This document shows positions 24,858-33,435 of a stretch of DNA of 46,447 nucleotides, in pieces. A program made the translations under genes and the position numbers. Numbering within the stretch: the first letter of the stretch is position 1; each line of letters opens with the position of its first letter. The stretch is from an uncultured Bacilli bacterium (lineage in GTDB: Bacteria > Bacillota_I > Bacilli_A > RF39 > UBA660), in NCBI GenBank assembly GCA_934179675.1, contig CAKPQS010000008.1, forward strand, positions 1 through 46,447, read 5' to 3'. The notes under the pieces were generated by a model. The model worked only from the letters and a program-made list of their open reading frames with translations. It searched no databases and was not told the origin of the DNA.

Positions 24858-26615
24858 TTATAATTGAATTCCTTTTATAACATTACTGGTTTGTGATTTA
24901 GTTGCAATCATATTATCAACTAATGTAGATGCATCGGCGATATAATTAACTGTTATTTGAGAGCCTGAGTTAGTTGCAGCATCAGAAAACATATCAGAAT
25001 ATTCACTAACATTAGCATTCATTATGTTGATTGTTGTTGTCAAGGATGAACATCCAGAAAACATATTAAGCATTTTTTTTAAATTTAAAGTATTAAAACT
25101 AGATAAATCTAAATTTATTAGAGATGTACAATCAGAAAACATATAACTCATCTGTGTTACATTTGAGGTATTAAAACTACTTAAATCTAAACTTGTTAAT
25201 GATGAACAAGAATCAAACATACAAGCCATATTTGTTACATTTGCTGTATTAAAACTACTTAAATTTAAACTTGTTAATGATTTACATTTAGAAAACATCG
25301 ATTCCATATTAGTTACATTTGCCGTATTAAAACCACTTATATCTAAACTTGTCAATAATAAACAATTATAAAACATATAATTCATTATTGTTGCTTTTAC
25401 AGTGTTAAAATTATTTAAATCTAAACTTGTTAAGGATGTACAATCAGAAAACATCGATTCCATATTAGATACATTTGCTGTATTAAAATTACTTAAATCT
25501 AAACTTGTTAAGGACTTACAAAAACTAAACATATATGACATACCTGTTACATTTGGGGTATTAAAACTACTTAAGTCTAAATTTGTTAATGATGAACATC
25601 CATGAAGCATATAATTCATATATGTTACATTTACAGTATTAAAACTACTTAAATTTAAACTTGCCAAGGATGAACAATAAGCAAACATCATATACATATT
25701 TGTTACATTTGTTGTATTAAAATTATCATTAAAATTAATTTGAGTTAAATTAGATATTGTAATTCCACCATTATCGTGCTTAACAAATGAAAATATATAG
25801 CTACTATTTTGTGGTGCAAATATTGGCACTTCACTTACAATATATAAATTATATAATGGTTTTGTGTTATCAGTACTATCTTTTAAACCTGTATCTACTA
25901 AATAACCATATACTTTCTTATTTTGAGTTTGACTTTCAGATATATCCCAACATAGATTTTCTTCAGTACATGTACTTGGCAAATTACTTAAATCATTGCC
26001 AAAATTTATAGTTCTTATATAAGGTTTATAATTATTATTCCAAAATTCAGTTCCTCCATTTGCATTTTCATCTTCACTATACCCATTCTTCATAGTCGCA
26101 TAGTCACTTATCTGAACTGCATTAACAGTTATATTTGCAGAAAAAGTTTTATTTACATACTTATTATCTTCTTCATTACTAATATAGGGATTCCAGTACC
26201 AATATAAAGTTAATTTTTCTTTATTTGTTCCATTTTTCTCTAAAAATGAATAATATTTATGAAGTTCACTCTTATGATCAGCCGTTGTATAAAATTTAAG
26301 ATTTTTAGGAAGCTCAGTATCACCAGTTCCCCTATCTATATTTAAAGTCGCATACATATTAACAGAAGATCCACTAGCATCCATAACAACATCAAAAGAA
26401 CCACTATCACCAGGATTTATAGTTCCTAAATTAATAACCTTATTATTCCATGATTCACCTGCTTCCGTATCCCTTAAAACAAATACAGCAGTACCAGTGC
26501 TACCTGTAATACTTCCGTTTACTACTATTCTATAATAAGCCATACTACCAATTAATATAGTAATCATACAAATAATAGATAATACACTTATAAATACTTT
26601 TTTATTTAATTTCAT
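24858..26615 (-). CDS. Secreted TasA/camelysin-like protein with BspA-type (DUF285) repeats
   Basis: This 585-residue surface protein has a signal-peptide-like N-terminus (basic start, hydrophobic helix about 6-28 followed by a beta-rich domain beginning TGTAVFVLRDTEAG), resembling TasA/CalY-family secreted proteins. At about 285-525 there are nine 26-residue repeats of the form FNTxNVTxMxxMFxxCxSLTxLDLSS, the bacterial BspA-like repeat of DUF285. No LPXTG motif, SLH domain or other anchor follows, and the N-terminal helix may stay as the anchor. No SipW-type signal peptidase is adjacent. The ATG at 26615 has AAGAAGG 8 bases upstream. A role in adhesion or surface interaction is inferred from the repeats. 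Confidence 0.8.
   Translation of the reverse strand: MKLNKKVFISVLSIICMITILIGSMAYYRIVVNGSITGSTGTAVFVLRDTEAGESWNNKVINLGTINPGDSGSFDVVMDASGSSVNMYATLNIDRGTGDTELPKNLKFYTTADHKSELHKYYSFLEKNGTNKEKLTLYWYWNPYISNEEDNKYVNKTFSANITVNAVQISDYATMKNGYSEDENANGGTEFWNNNYKPYIRTINFGNDLSNLPSTCTEENLCWDISESQTQNKKVYGYLVDTGLKDSTDNTKPLYNLYIVSEVPIFAPQNSSYIFSFVKHDNGGITISNLTQINFNDNFNTTNVTNMYMMFAYCSSLASLNLSSFNTVNVTYMNYMLHGCSSLTNLDLSSFNTPNVTGMSYMFSFCKSLTSLDLSNFNTANVSNMESMFSDCTSLTSLDLNNFNTVKATIMNYMFYNCLLLTSLDISGFNTANVTNMESMFSKCKSLTSLNLSSFNTANVTNMACMFDSCSSLTSLDLSSFNTSNVTQMSYMFSDCTSLINLDLSSFNTLNLKKMLNMFSGCSSLTTTINIMNANVSEYSDMFSDAATNSGSQITVNYIADASTLVDNMIATKSQTSNVIKGIQL
25040..25740 (-). repeat. Nine tandem 78-bp coding repeats
   Basis: Spacing of the conserved TGTTACATTT element is 78 bases (25155 to 25233, for example), equal to 26 codons of the BspA-type unit. 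Units differ by point changes, so it is an old but still recognisable tandem array that could expand or contract. Confidence 0.85.
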
Positions 26616-26676
26616 TTTCCCTACCTTCTTCTTAATATATTTTACCATATAAAAAAAAATAAAACAATAAAAAAAG

Positions 26677-26925
26677 TTAAATTGAATTAATATTCACTTT
26701 AACCTTTTTTTCTCCATTTGCATAAGCAGTAGCTTGAGCAATAGTCCTAATAGCATTAGCTACATTACCAGCTTTACCTATAATAGAACCCATATCTTTT
26801 TCATCTACATTAATATTAATAGCTGAAAAATTTTCTTCATCTACGCCTAATTCAACAGAAACACGTTCTGGATATTTAACAATTTGTTTAACTAAATAAT
26901 CAACTAAATAAATTACTTTATCCAT
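26677..26925 (-). CDS. khpA: KH-domain RNA-binding protein KhpA
   Basis: This 82-residue single KH domain carries the GSIIGKAGN RNA-binding loop at 46-54. It is the Bacillota KhpA (YlqC), which pairs with KhpB to bind many mRNAs and to affect cell-wall growth. It begins one base after the rpsP stop, the usual rpsP-khpA order, and has no strong ribosome binding site of its own, so it is coupled to rpsP. Confidence 0.93.
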   Translation of the reverse strand: MDKVIYLVDYLVKQIVKYPERVSVELGVDEENFSAININVDEKDMGSIIGKAGNVANAIRTIAQATAYANGEKKVKVNINSI

Positions 26926-26926
26926 T

Positions 26927-27196
26927 TTATTTGCCCATTCTCATTTCATGATACTCTTTTAAAATACCAGTTTGGCTTAATAAATTACGAACAGTATCAG
27001 TTGGTTCAGCACCATTCTTTAACCATTTAATTGCTAAATCTTTATCAATTTTAACTTCAGCAGGATTAGCAACTGGATTATATGTACCAATTTCTTCAAT
27101 AGCACGACCATCTCTTGGGCTTTTTGAATCAGCTACTACAACTCTATAAAAAGGTCTTTTAGTAGTTCCCATTCTTTTAAGTCTAATTTTTACCAT
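26927..27196 (-). CDS. rpsP: 30S ribosomal protein S16
   Basis: This 89-residue protein has the S16 signature at the start (MVKIRLKRMGTTKRPFYRVV) and the conserved ADSKSPRDGRAIEEIGTYNP. The ATG at 27196 is chosen because GGAGG lies 7 bases upstream and S16 proteins start there; 17 extra in-frame codons upstream overlap the promoter. It heads the rpsP-khpA pair. The usual partners ffh, rimM and trmD are not in the window. Confidence 0.96.
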   Translation of the reverse strand: MVKIRLKRMGTTKRPFYRVVVADSKSPRDGRAIEEIGTYNPVANPAEVKIDKDLAIKWLKNGAEPTDTVRNLLSQTGILKEYHEMRMGK

Positions 27197-27218
27197 ATTA
27201 TTTCCTCCATTCAAATAA

Positions 27219-27247
27219 ATAATATCACAATTATAATTAACTGTCAA
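27219..27247 (-). promoter_or_regulatory. Promoter of rpsP-khpA
   Basis: TTGACA, a 17-base spacer and TATTAT lie on the minus strand, right after the end of the oxidoreductase gene. Confidence 0.7.
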
Positions 27248-27258
27248 CCATTTTTGGT

Positions 27259-28302
27259 TTACAATCTATTTTTTAATTCACCCATCCTACTAGTTGGAAC
27301 AAAACCAGGCTCTGAATTTATAACATCCTCAATCCTATTAACAATAGTTGCACAAGTTAACTCAACAGTAGCAGGCCTATTAATAACCATATTAATATCA
27401 GGTTCACCAATAATAGACCAATTATTACAATCAAAATCATTACTTGAATAAACCTTACCAATACATTCAGCAGTAATAGTAATACCCTCTAAAGTATCAG
27501 TCGTAACAACAGCACTCATACCAGTGACAGTACCCTTTTTAATAACCATATCTAAAGTCTTAGAATCAATATCACAATCACTAAACTGAGGAACACACTT
27601 TTGAGATTGATTCAAAATATGAAGATTTAGCTTATCACATAACCAACCACTAGCATTCCACATATAACTAGGTAGAAAATTACCACTCTCAATCAATTTA
27701 TTACGCTCAAAATCACTAATATTATCACTAGAAGCAACAACCCTATCAAACTCATCAACACTTAAACCAGCACCATGAGCTTTAGCAAGAGCAATACCAT
27801 AATCCTCAACATTATAAGAACTACTACCCCTAATTTCTCTAATAGAAGCACAAGAACCCACTAAAGTAGAAATTAAATTACCCCAATAAGCATCTTGATA
27901 ACCACTACCTGTAATAGTACAATTATTTTTTTTAGCAAGTTTATCAATCTCTGAAGTTAAAACAGGATTCGAATTAAATGGATAAAATGCTTCCTCACAA
28001 GTAGTAATAGCATTAATGCCTAAACTAGCACATATCATAAGTGAATCTTTTATGTCTTTCATAAAACTCATTGTAGTAATAATAACTATATCTGGTTTAA
28101 TATTGCTTAACAATTCATATGCTTCTTTAGCATCAGTTATTTTAATTCCTAAATCATTTCCCCCTAAAATAGTAGAAACATCTTTTCCTATTATATTTGG
28201 ATTAACATCTATTGCTCCAACTAATTCATATCCTTTTTCTAATGCATATCTCATTGTATAAAGAGACATTTTTCCACATCCATACTGAACAAATTTTATC
28301 AT
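27259..28302 (-). CDS. DapB-fold dehydrogenase, 2,4-diaminopentanoate dehydrogenase-like
   Basis: This 347-residue NAD(P)-dependent oxidoreductase has a Rossmann N-terminus (FVQYGCGKMS, later DVNPNIIGKDV) and the dihydrodipicolinate-reductase-like C-domain (TGSGYQDAYWGNLIS). The pattern fits the family of 2,4-diaminopentanoate dehydrogenase, which acts in anaerobic ornithine breakdown. The other ornithine genes are not nearby, so the substrate is uncertain. It starts one base after the gpmI stop and shares that transcript. No own promoter is seen. Confidence 0.65.
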   Translation of the reverse strand: MIKFVQYGCGKMSLYTMRYALEKGYELVGAIDVNPNIIGKDVSTILGGNDLGIKITDAKEAYELLSNIKPDIVIITTMSFMKDIKDSLMICASLGINAITTCEEAFYPFNSNPVLTSEIDKLAKKNNCTITGSGYQDAYWGNLISTLVGSCASIREIRGSSSYNVEDYGIALAKAHGAGLSVDEFDRVVASSDNISDFERNKLIESGNFLPSYMWNASGWLCDKLNLHILNQSQKCVPQFSDCDIDSKTLDMVIKKGTVTGMSAVVTTDTLEGITITAECIGKVYSSNDFDCNNWSIIGEPDINMVINRPATVELTCATIVNRIEDVINSEPGFVPTSRMGELKNRL

Positions 28303-28303
28303 A

Positions 28304-29797
28304 TTATTTCCTTCTTTCTATTAAACTATTACCTGTCATTTCTTTTGGAATATCAAGTTCCATAATATCAAGTATTGTAGGTGCGACATCACATAGTCTT
28401 CCATTATTAACCTTGTAATCATTATCAGTTATAATACATGGAACAGGACTTACTGAATGACTAGTAACAACATTATTATCATCATCAATCATATAATCAC
28501 AATTACCATGATCAGCAATAATTACCATTGTATAATCATTTTCTTTAGCTTTTTTATATAATTTTTCTAAACAATTATCTAAAGCTTCTACTGCTTTACT
28601 TGTAGCATCATAATTACCTGTATGACCAACCATATCCCCGTTTGCATAATTTAAAACAACTAAATCGTAATTATTATCTAATTCTTGTATCAATTTATCG
28701 GTTATCAAATAAGCACTCATTTCTGGTTTTAAGTCATAAGTTTTAACACTAGGTGACGGAATTAAAATTCTTTTAGATTTTTTTAAATATCTTTCAATAC
28801 CACCATCAAAGAAATAAGTAACATGAGCATATTTTTCTGTTTCGGCTATTCTAAGTTGTTTTAAATTCAAATTATCTATATATTCCCCTAATGTGTTAAC
28901 TAAATTTTCATGTTTATAAGCATTTGTACAAATAACTGTATCAGCTACTGGCATCATTGTAACAAGTTTTAAATTATCAAAATTTTTATGTTCAAATTCA
29001 TTAAAATCTTTGTTTGTTAAAGCTGTAAATAATTCTCTTGCTCTATCTGGGCGAAAGTTAAATAATATCATACCATCATTATTTTTAATTTTTTCATCAT
29101 TTACAATGATAGGTTCAATAAATTCATCAAAAATATTATTATTATAACAATTTAAAATTGTACTTTTATAATCATTTTTATTACCTGTTCCATATACTAA
29201 TGCATCATATACTTTTTTTATTCTATCCCAATTATTGTCGCGATCCATAGCATAATATCTTCCTGATATTACACCTATTTTTTCATTTGTGAGTTTACTA
29301 TTTAAATCATCTAAAAATTTTAGTGCCACATTTGGTAATGTATCTCTACCATCTAAAAATGGATGAATAACTACATTCGTAAGGTTATTTTGCCTACACA
29401 TTTCAAGTAAAGCATATAGATGATTGATATGGGAATGAATACCACCATCACTTAATAAACCAAATATATGTAAGCAAGAATTATTTTTTTTAACATGATC
29501 TATTATATTAAGTAATTCTTTATTTTTATAAAATTGTTTTTCTCTTATTTCTTTATTTATTAATTCTAAAGACTGATAAACTATTCTTCCAGCACCAATA
29601 TTAGTATGTCCTACTTCACTATTTCCCATTTGTTTATTAGGAAGTCCAACATATTCTCCACTTGCTTCAAGTAATGAATGAGGATAATTATTCCATAAAA
29701 AATCAAATGTTTTTTTAGAAGTATTTAAAAAAGCATTGCCTTTTTTTACTTCTCTTATACCAACTCCATCTAATATACATAATATAACTTTTTTCAT
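28304..29797 (-). CDS. gpmI: 2,3-bisphosphoglycerate-independent phosphoglycerate mutase
   Basis: This enzyme converts 3-phosphoglycerate to 2-phosphoglycerate in glycolysis, using two manganese ions. The alkaline-phosphatase-fold motifs are intact over 497 residues: metal ligand Asp10 (ILDGVG), nucleophile Ser60 in QMGNSEVGH, HSHINHL, GRYYAMDRDNNWDR, FNFRPDRARE and DHGNCDYM. The start overlaps the preceding glycosyltransferase stop by 4 bases (ATGA). It is unusual for gpmI to sit in a sugar-transfer operon rather than with pgk, tpiA and eno. Confidence 0.96.
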   Translation of the reverse strand: MKKVILCILDGVGIREVKKGNAFLNTSKKTFDFLWNNYPHSLLEASGEYVGLPNKQMGNSEVGHTNIGAGRIVYQSLELINKEIREKQFYKNKELLNIIDHVKKNNSCLHIFGLLSDGGIHSHINHLYALLEMCRQNNLTNVVIHPFLDGRDTLPNVALKFLDDLNSKLTNEKIGVISGRYYAMDRDNNWDRIKKVYDALVYGTGNKNDYKSTILNCYNNNIFDEFIEPIIVNDEKIKNNDGMILFNFRPDRARELFTALTNKDFNEFEHKNFDNLKLVTMMPVADTVICTNAYKHENLVNTLGEYIDNLNLKQLRIAETEKYAHVTYFFDGGIERYLKKSKRILIPSPSVKTYDLKPEMSAYLITDKLIQELDNNYDLVVLNYANGDMVGHTGNYDATSKAVEALDNCLEKLYKKAKENDYTMVIIADHGNCDYMIDDDNNVVTSHSVSPVPCIITDNDYKVNNGRLCDVAPTILDIMELDIPKEMTGNSLIERRK

Positions 29798-30924
29798 TTC
29801 AACATCTCCTCATATATTTGTTTTGCTTTTGATACAACTTCTTTTTCCGAAAATCTATAAACACTTTCTCTTAAATAAGTACTATCATACATATTATAAT
29901 TTTCATACATATATCTAATGGATTTTACTAAAGAATCAATGTTATTTTTTTCACATAAAATACCATTTTGGGAATCAATATATTCTTCAGGTCCTAAACA
30001 CTTTGTTGCAATTACAGGGATACCTGACGCTAATGCTTCAATTCCTGGGATTGCAAATGATTCAAGTTCACTACTAATAATTAAGGCATGTTCATGAGCA
30101 AATATTTTAGATATTTCTTGTTTATCTAGTCGTCCTAAAAAATTTACTTTATTGTCTAAATTTAATTTTTTACATTCATCTTTATAATATTTTTCATAAA
30201 ATCCATCACCAATGACATCTAAATGAATATTTATGTCATCTATTTTTTTTATTGCTTTAAATATATTATCTATTTTTTTACCTTCTCTTAAAGCACAAAG
30301 GGATACTAAATTAAATCTATTTTCTATTTTTCTTTTTCCATAATTAGTATAATTATCAATATCAACTAAATTTGGTAAGACTTCACATTTAGGAACATAT
30401 TTTAAAGCAATATCTTGCATATATTTACTTACTGTTGTAAATTCAACATTATTTATCATTTCATTTGTATATTTATTTAGTGGAGGCTTAAAAAATCTTT
30501 CAATATTACCACAATGTTCCGTTACAATAACTGGTATATTTAATTTTTTACCAACAATATAAGTTGCATATCCTGCTGGTAAAATAACCTGGGCATGTAG
30601 TATATCTGGTTTGCCATTTTTTCTAATATATTCTTTAACAGATTTTAATAATTTATTCGTATATTTTTTAATTTCTAAATCAAAATTGATTGGTGCATAA
30701 TTTAACATACGATATTTATAAACATTATAATTTTTTTCATGTTCAATATATTTTTTTTTAAGAAATAAATATTTTAGTGGTTTAGAAAGTCTTTCTCGTT
30801 CAATATATAACATATCTGCTTCAATACCATTTTTATTTAAAGCATTTGTAAATTCTTTATGATATGCACCCATTAATTTATCTTCGCCACTTGGATACCA
30901 TGTAGGTATAACTAGTACCTTCAT
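29794..30924 (-). CDS. Glycosyltransferase family 4
   Basis: This 376-residue cytoplasmic GT-B enzyme transfers a sugar from a nucleotide donor. The N-domain opens with LVIPTWYPSGEDKLMGAYHKE and has EHCGNIERFF. The C-domain has NLVSLCALREGKK, DVIGDGFYEKYY, then ALIISSELESFAIPGIEALASGIPVIAT, containing the E-x7-E donor-site motif. No membrane helix is present. It overlaps the ATP-grasp gene by 4 bases and gpmI by 4 bases, so the three are translated as a unit. The acceptor is unknown; a cell-surface polysaccharide is likely. Confidence 0.88.
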   Translation of the reverse strand: MKVLVIPTWYPSGEDKLMGAYHKEFTNALNKNGIEADMLYIERERLSKPLKYLFLKKKYIEHEKNYNVYKYRMLNYAPINFDLEIKKYTNKLLKSVKEYIRKNGKPDILHAQVILPAGYATYIVGKKLNIPVIVTEHCGNIERFFKPPLNKYTNEMINNVEFTTVSKYMQDIALKYVPKCEVLPNLVDIDNYTNYGKRKIENRFNLVSLCALREGKKIDNIFKAIKKIDDINIHLDVIGDGFYEKYYKDECKKLNLDNKVNFLGRLDKQEISKIFAHEHALIISSELESFAIPGIEALASGIPVIATKCLGPEEYIDSQNGILCEKNNIDSLVKSIRYMYENYNMYDSTYLRESVYRFSEKEVVSKAKQIYEEMLK

Positions 30925-31928
30925 ATTTTGTAATTAGTCCCTTCTTCTTGATTGATGATATCTAAACAGTGCCTCATAATATCTTTTCTTCCTCTTTTAG
31001 ATAATACTTGAATTAAATCAAATCCTGGTCTTCTGTTGCCTTCTATTAAAGTTGGTCCATCATCTGTAATTGCAACATCCCATCCTACTAGATGAATATT
31101 ATTATTAACTTTGCTTGCATCTAATACAAGTTTTTTAGCTTCTTCCCAATATGGTATTTTAAAGCCATCAAATTTAACTTTACTTTTAGGATGGACAACA
31201 AAATGATTTAAATCTTTATCTATTGCATCACCTATTAAAATTCCTTTTTCTAAATCAATTTTACATCCCATTCCACCTTGATGAAAATTGTCAACATTAT
31301 TAACTCCATTACCAATACGCATTGCTGCATATACAATTTCACTTTTACCATTATATGAAAAAGTCATTATTCTTATAGTATTAACGCTTTCTTTACATAA
31401 TTTATTAATATCTTCATTTTGTTTAACATATTCTTCTATAAACAAATTATTATTTTTTAAGTAATTATAAAATTCATTTATGTCTTTTATATTTTTTTTA
31501 TATTCTTTATAAACTCCCATTCCACCTAAACCATCTTTTGGTTTAACCATAAATTCTTCATTATTAGAAAGAAATTTTTCTAAATCTTCTATTGAACCAT
31601 CTTCAAAAAAATCCCTATTTATAAAATTTTTAAAATTGTTTAAAAAATTAGGTTTTATTGTAAAGAATGTTTTATATTTAGCTGGTGAAACAATTTCATA
31701 AAATTTATCTTGATGTTTAATTGTTACATATTCGCTTATTTCTTTAAATGTTTTATTATATAATTGATAATTTAAATAATCACTATATCCACATCCACTT
31801 TTTAAAAAAGTAATTAAGAAATGATTGAAAAGATAAAATGTACTTTTATTTTCTTTTTTAGATATTTCTTTTAAATTATTTCTAAATTTTTTTAAATTAC
31901 CTGCTTTAGCATATTCTATTAAACTCAT
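30921..31928 (-). CDS. Sugar-transfer-associated ATP-grasp protein
   Basis: This 335-residue ATP-grasp protein follows the pattern of the sugar-transfer-associated group (PF14397 type). It carries FMVKPKDGLGGMGVYK in the ATP-binding strand-loop, IEEYVKQ, SVNTIRIMTF, MRIGNGVNNVDNFHQGG, and the metal-binding end LVGWDVAITDDGPTLIEGNRRPG. The family ligates amino groups or acids to sugars or polymers at the cell surface; the exact substrate is unknown. TAGGAG precedes the start. It opens the four-gene run ending with the DapB-fold dehydrogenase, and its partner glycosyltransferase follows at once. Confidence 0.85.
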   Translation of the reverse strand: MSLIEYAKAGNLKKFRNNLKEISKKENKSTFYLFNHFLITFLKSGCGYSDYLNYQLYNKTFKEISEYVTIKHQDKFYEIVSPAKYKTFFTIKPNFLNNFKNFINRDFFEDGSIEDLEKFLSNNEEFMVKPKDGLGGMGVYKEYKKNIKDINEFYNYLKNNNLFIEEYVKQNEDINKLCKESVNTIRIMTFSYNGKSEIVYAAMRIGNGVNNVDNFHQGGMGCKIDLEKGILIGDAIDKDLNHFVVHPKSKVKFDGFKIPYWEEAKKLVLDASKVNNNIHLVGWDVAITDDGPTLIEGNRRPGFDLIQVLSKRGRKDIMRHCLDIINQEEGTNYKI

Positions 31929-31991
31929 GTTATTCTCCTAACTATTTCATAATAATTGTATCAAATTTTTTTTTATTAGTCCATAATTTTA

Positions 31992-32020
31992 CTAAAAAGA
32001 ACATGATTTTATCATGCTCT
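31992..32020 (-). terminator. Terminator of the anchored TPR-like gene
   Basis: AGAGCATGAT and ATCATGTTCT (minus strand) pair with one G-U around a 3-base loop, followed by TTTTT; the stem overlaps the end of the gene. Confidence 0.65.
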
Positions 32021-33385
32021 TGTAGTCATTTCAAATATAAATCCATTAACATCTAAAATAAGTTTATCTTTATTAAAACTTCTAATTAAATACATTTCCA
32101 TATATTCATTATTTTTATTTTTAAAGTATATAATATTATTTTTTACTTTATAATCATATATTGTTGCATCTGTATCATAACTAAATCCTACTAATTTTCC
32201 ATTTCGAACTTCATGGAAACATGTATCGCTTGATTTATAGAAAGATAAATTTAATAAGAAACCATTATTATTTTTATAAGACCAATTATTAATAATATAA
32301 TATATTGGACTTTCTAATATTTTGCTTGCATCTTTATAATCTTTAATTTCATTTAAAAGTTTATATGCTGTTCCAATAAATCCATCATATTGTGATTGTT
32401 TTGCATATCTATATTTTGATTCTAAAATAAGTGTTTTGGCATCATTAATAACATAAGATGGTTCTTCTAAAATACTAGAACTTCTTTTAAAGTCATTTTC
32501 GCTATAAAATCTTTTTCCATCAATATATTTACTTACATAATTAACTTCAATGTAATTTTCTAATTCATAACAATCATTTATATTATCTAAATTAGAATTA
32601 TTAATTTCTTCAATTAAATTAATATATTTTAAGTAATATTCAGTATTTAAGATATTATTTGATTCATTAAAACTATTTTTTGCCAAATCTATTTCTTTAT
32701 TTTTTATAAATTCAATTCCTTTTATATAATTAATATAATAAGTACTATTATAAAAATTATTTAATGAATTAAAAATATCTTTTGCTTTATCATATTCTTT
32801 TTGATTTAAATAATTTAAAGCAGAAATATAATCTAAATATTTAGAACAATCTTTATAATTTTTATTTTTGCAAAATTTTTCCATTTCTATATAATTAATA
32901 TCACTAAAAGTACTCTTATTTTTTTCGTAAGTGTTTTTTAAATTAATATATCCATAAATACCAAATAAAATAGTAAATACACTAATAAAAATTAAAATAA
33001 TACTTACAATTAAGAAAAAATTAATTTGCTTAATTTGATTAGTTATTTTTTTACTTTTAATTGTAGCATTTTCTTTAGTTTTATTTTTTAGAAGATGCAT
33101 TTGCATTTTTAAAGTTAATTTTTCAGGTATTGGTAATTCTGGTGGATGTGGTGCTTTTTCAGGCATTCTTGGAACTGGTAATACTGGTGGATGTGGTGCT
33201 TTTGATAATTCTTTTTTTTCTATTACTAAATCATTTATTCTTTTAACTTTTCTCTCTTCTGGTTTTATTAAATGTTCAGCACTTTCATTACCGCCTACTA
33301 AATCACTTTTTATTTCAAATTCAATAGTTTTATTTTCTTTTTTTTCTTCGTCATCATTAAAAACAATGTTAGGTAATTTATTCAT
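32012..33385 (-). CDS. Membrane-anchored protein with proline-rich cytoplasmic repeats and a helical outer domain
   Basis: This 457-residue protein was not recognised as a known family. The N-terminal about 120 residues are charged and hold two KAPHPP(V/E)LP(V/I)P repeats at about 63-90. One membrane helix follows (about 122-148), then about 200 residues of TPR-like helix pairs (ALNYLNQKEYDKAKDIFNSL, GIEFIKNKEIDLAKNSFNES) and a C-terminal beta-rich section. The orientation is probably N-terminus inside. The order resembles regulated anchored proteins with a phosphorylatable or SH3-binding cytoplasmic tail; that is speculation. It lies downstream of pbpB on the same strand. Confidence 0.7.
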   Translation of the reverse strand: MNKLPNIVFNDDEEKKENKTIEFEIKSDLVGGNESAEHLIKPEERKVKRINDLVIEKKELSKAPHPPVLPVPRMPEKAPHPPELPIPEKLTLKMQMHLLKNKTKENATIKSKKITNQIKQINFFLIVSIILIFISVFTILFGIYGYINLKNTYEKNKSTFSDINYIEMEKFCKNKNYKDCSKYLDYISALNYLNQKEYDKAKDIFNSLNNFYNSTYYINYIKGIEFIKNKEIDLAKNSFNESNNILNTEYYLKYINLIEEINNSNLDNINDCYELENYIEVNYVSKYIDGKRFYSENDFKRSSSILEEPSYVINDAKTLILESKYRYAKQSQYDGFIGTAYKLLNEIKDYKDASKILESPIYYIINNWSYKNNNGFLLNLSFYKSSDTCFHEVRNGKLVGFSYDTDATIYDYKVKNNIIYFKNKNNEYMEMYLIRSFNKDKLILDVNGFIFEMTTRA

Positions 33386-33435
33386 TCCTTCACCCCATAT
33401 TCTATATCAATTATATCATACTTTTATATAAATTG

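Noticed and set aside
25402..25605. Plus-strand frame with KLLKSKLVKD repeats
   Set aside because: It is the antisense reading of the surface-repeat gene and lacks start signals.
25040..25740. Regular repeats that could suggest a CRISPR array
   Set aside because: The 78-bp period is a whole number of codons, units vary along their length without unique spacers, and the frame encodes a good BspA-type repeat.
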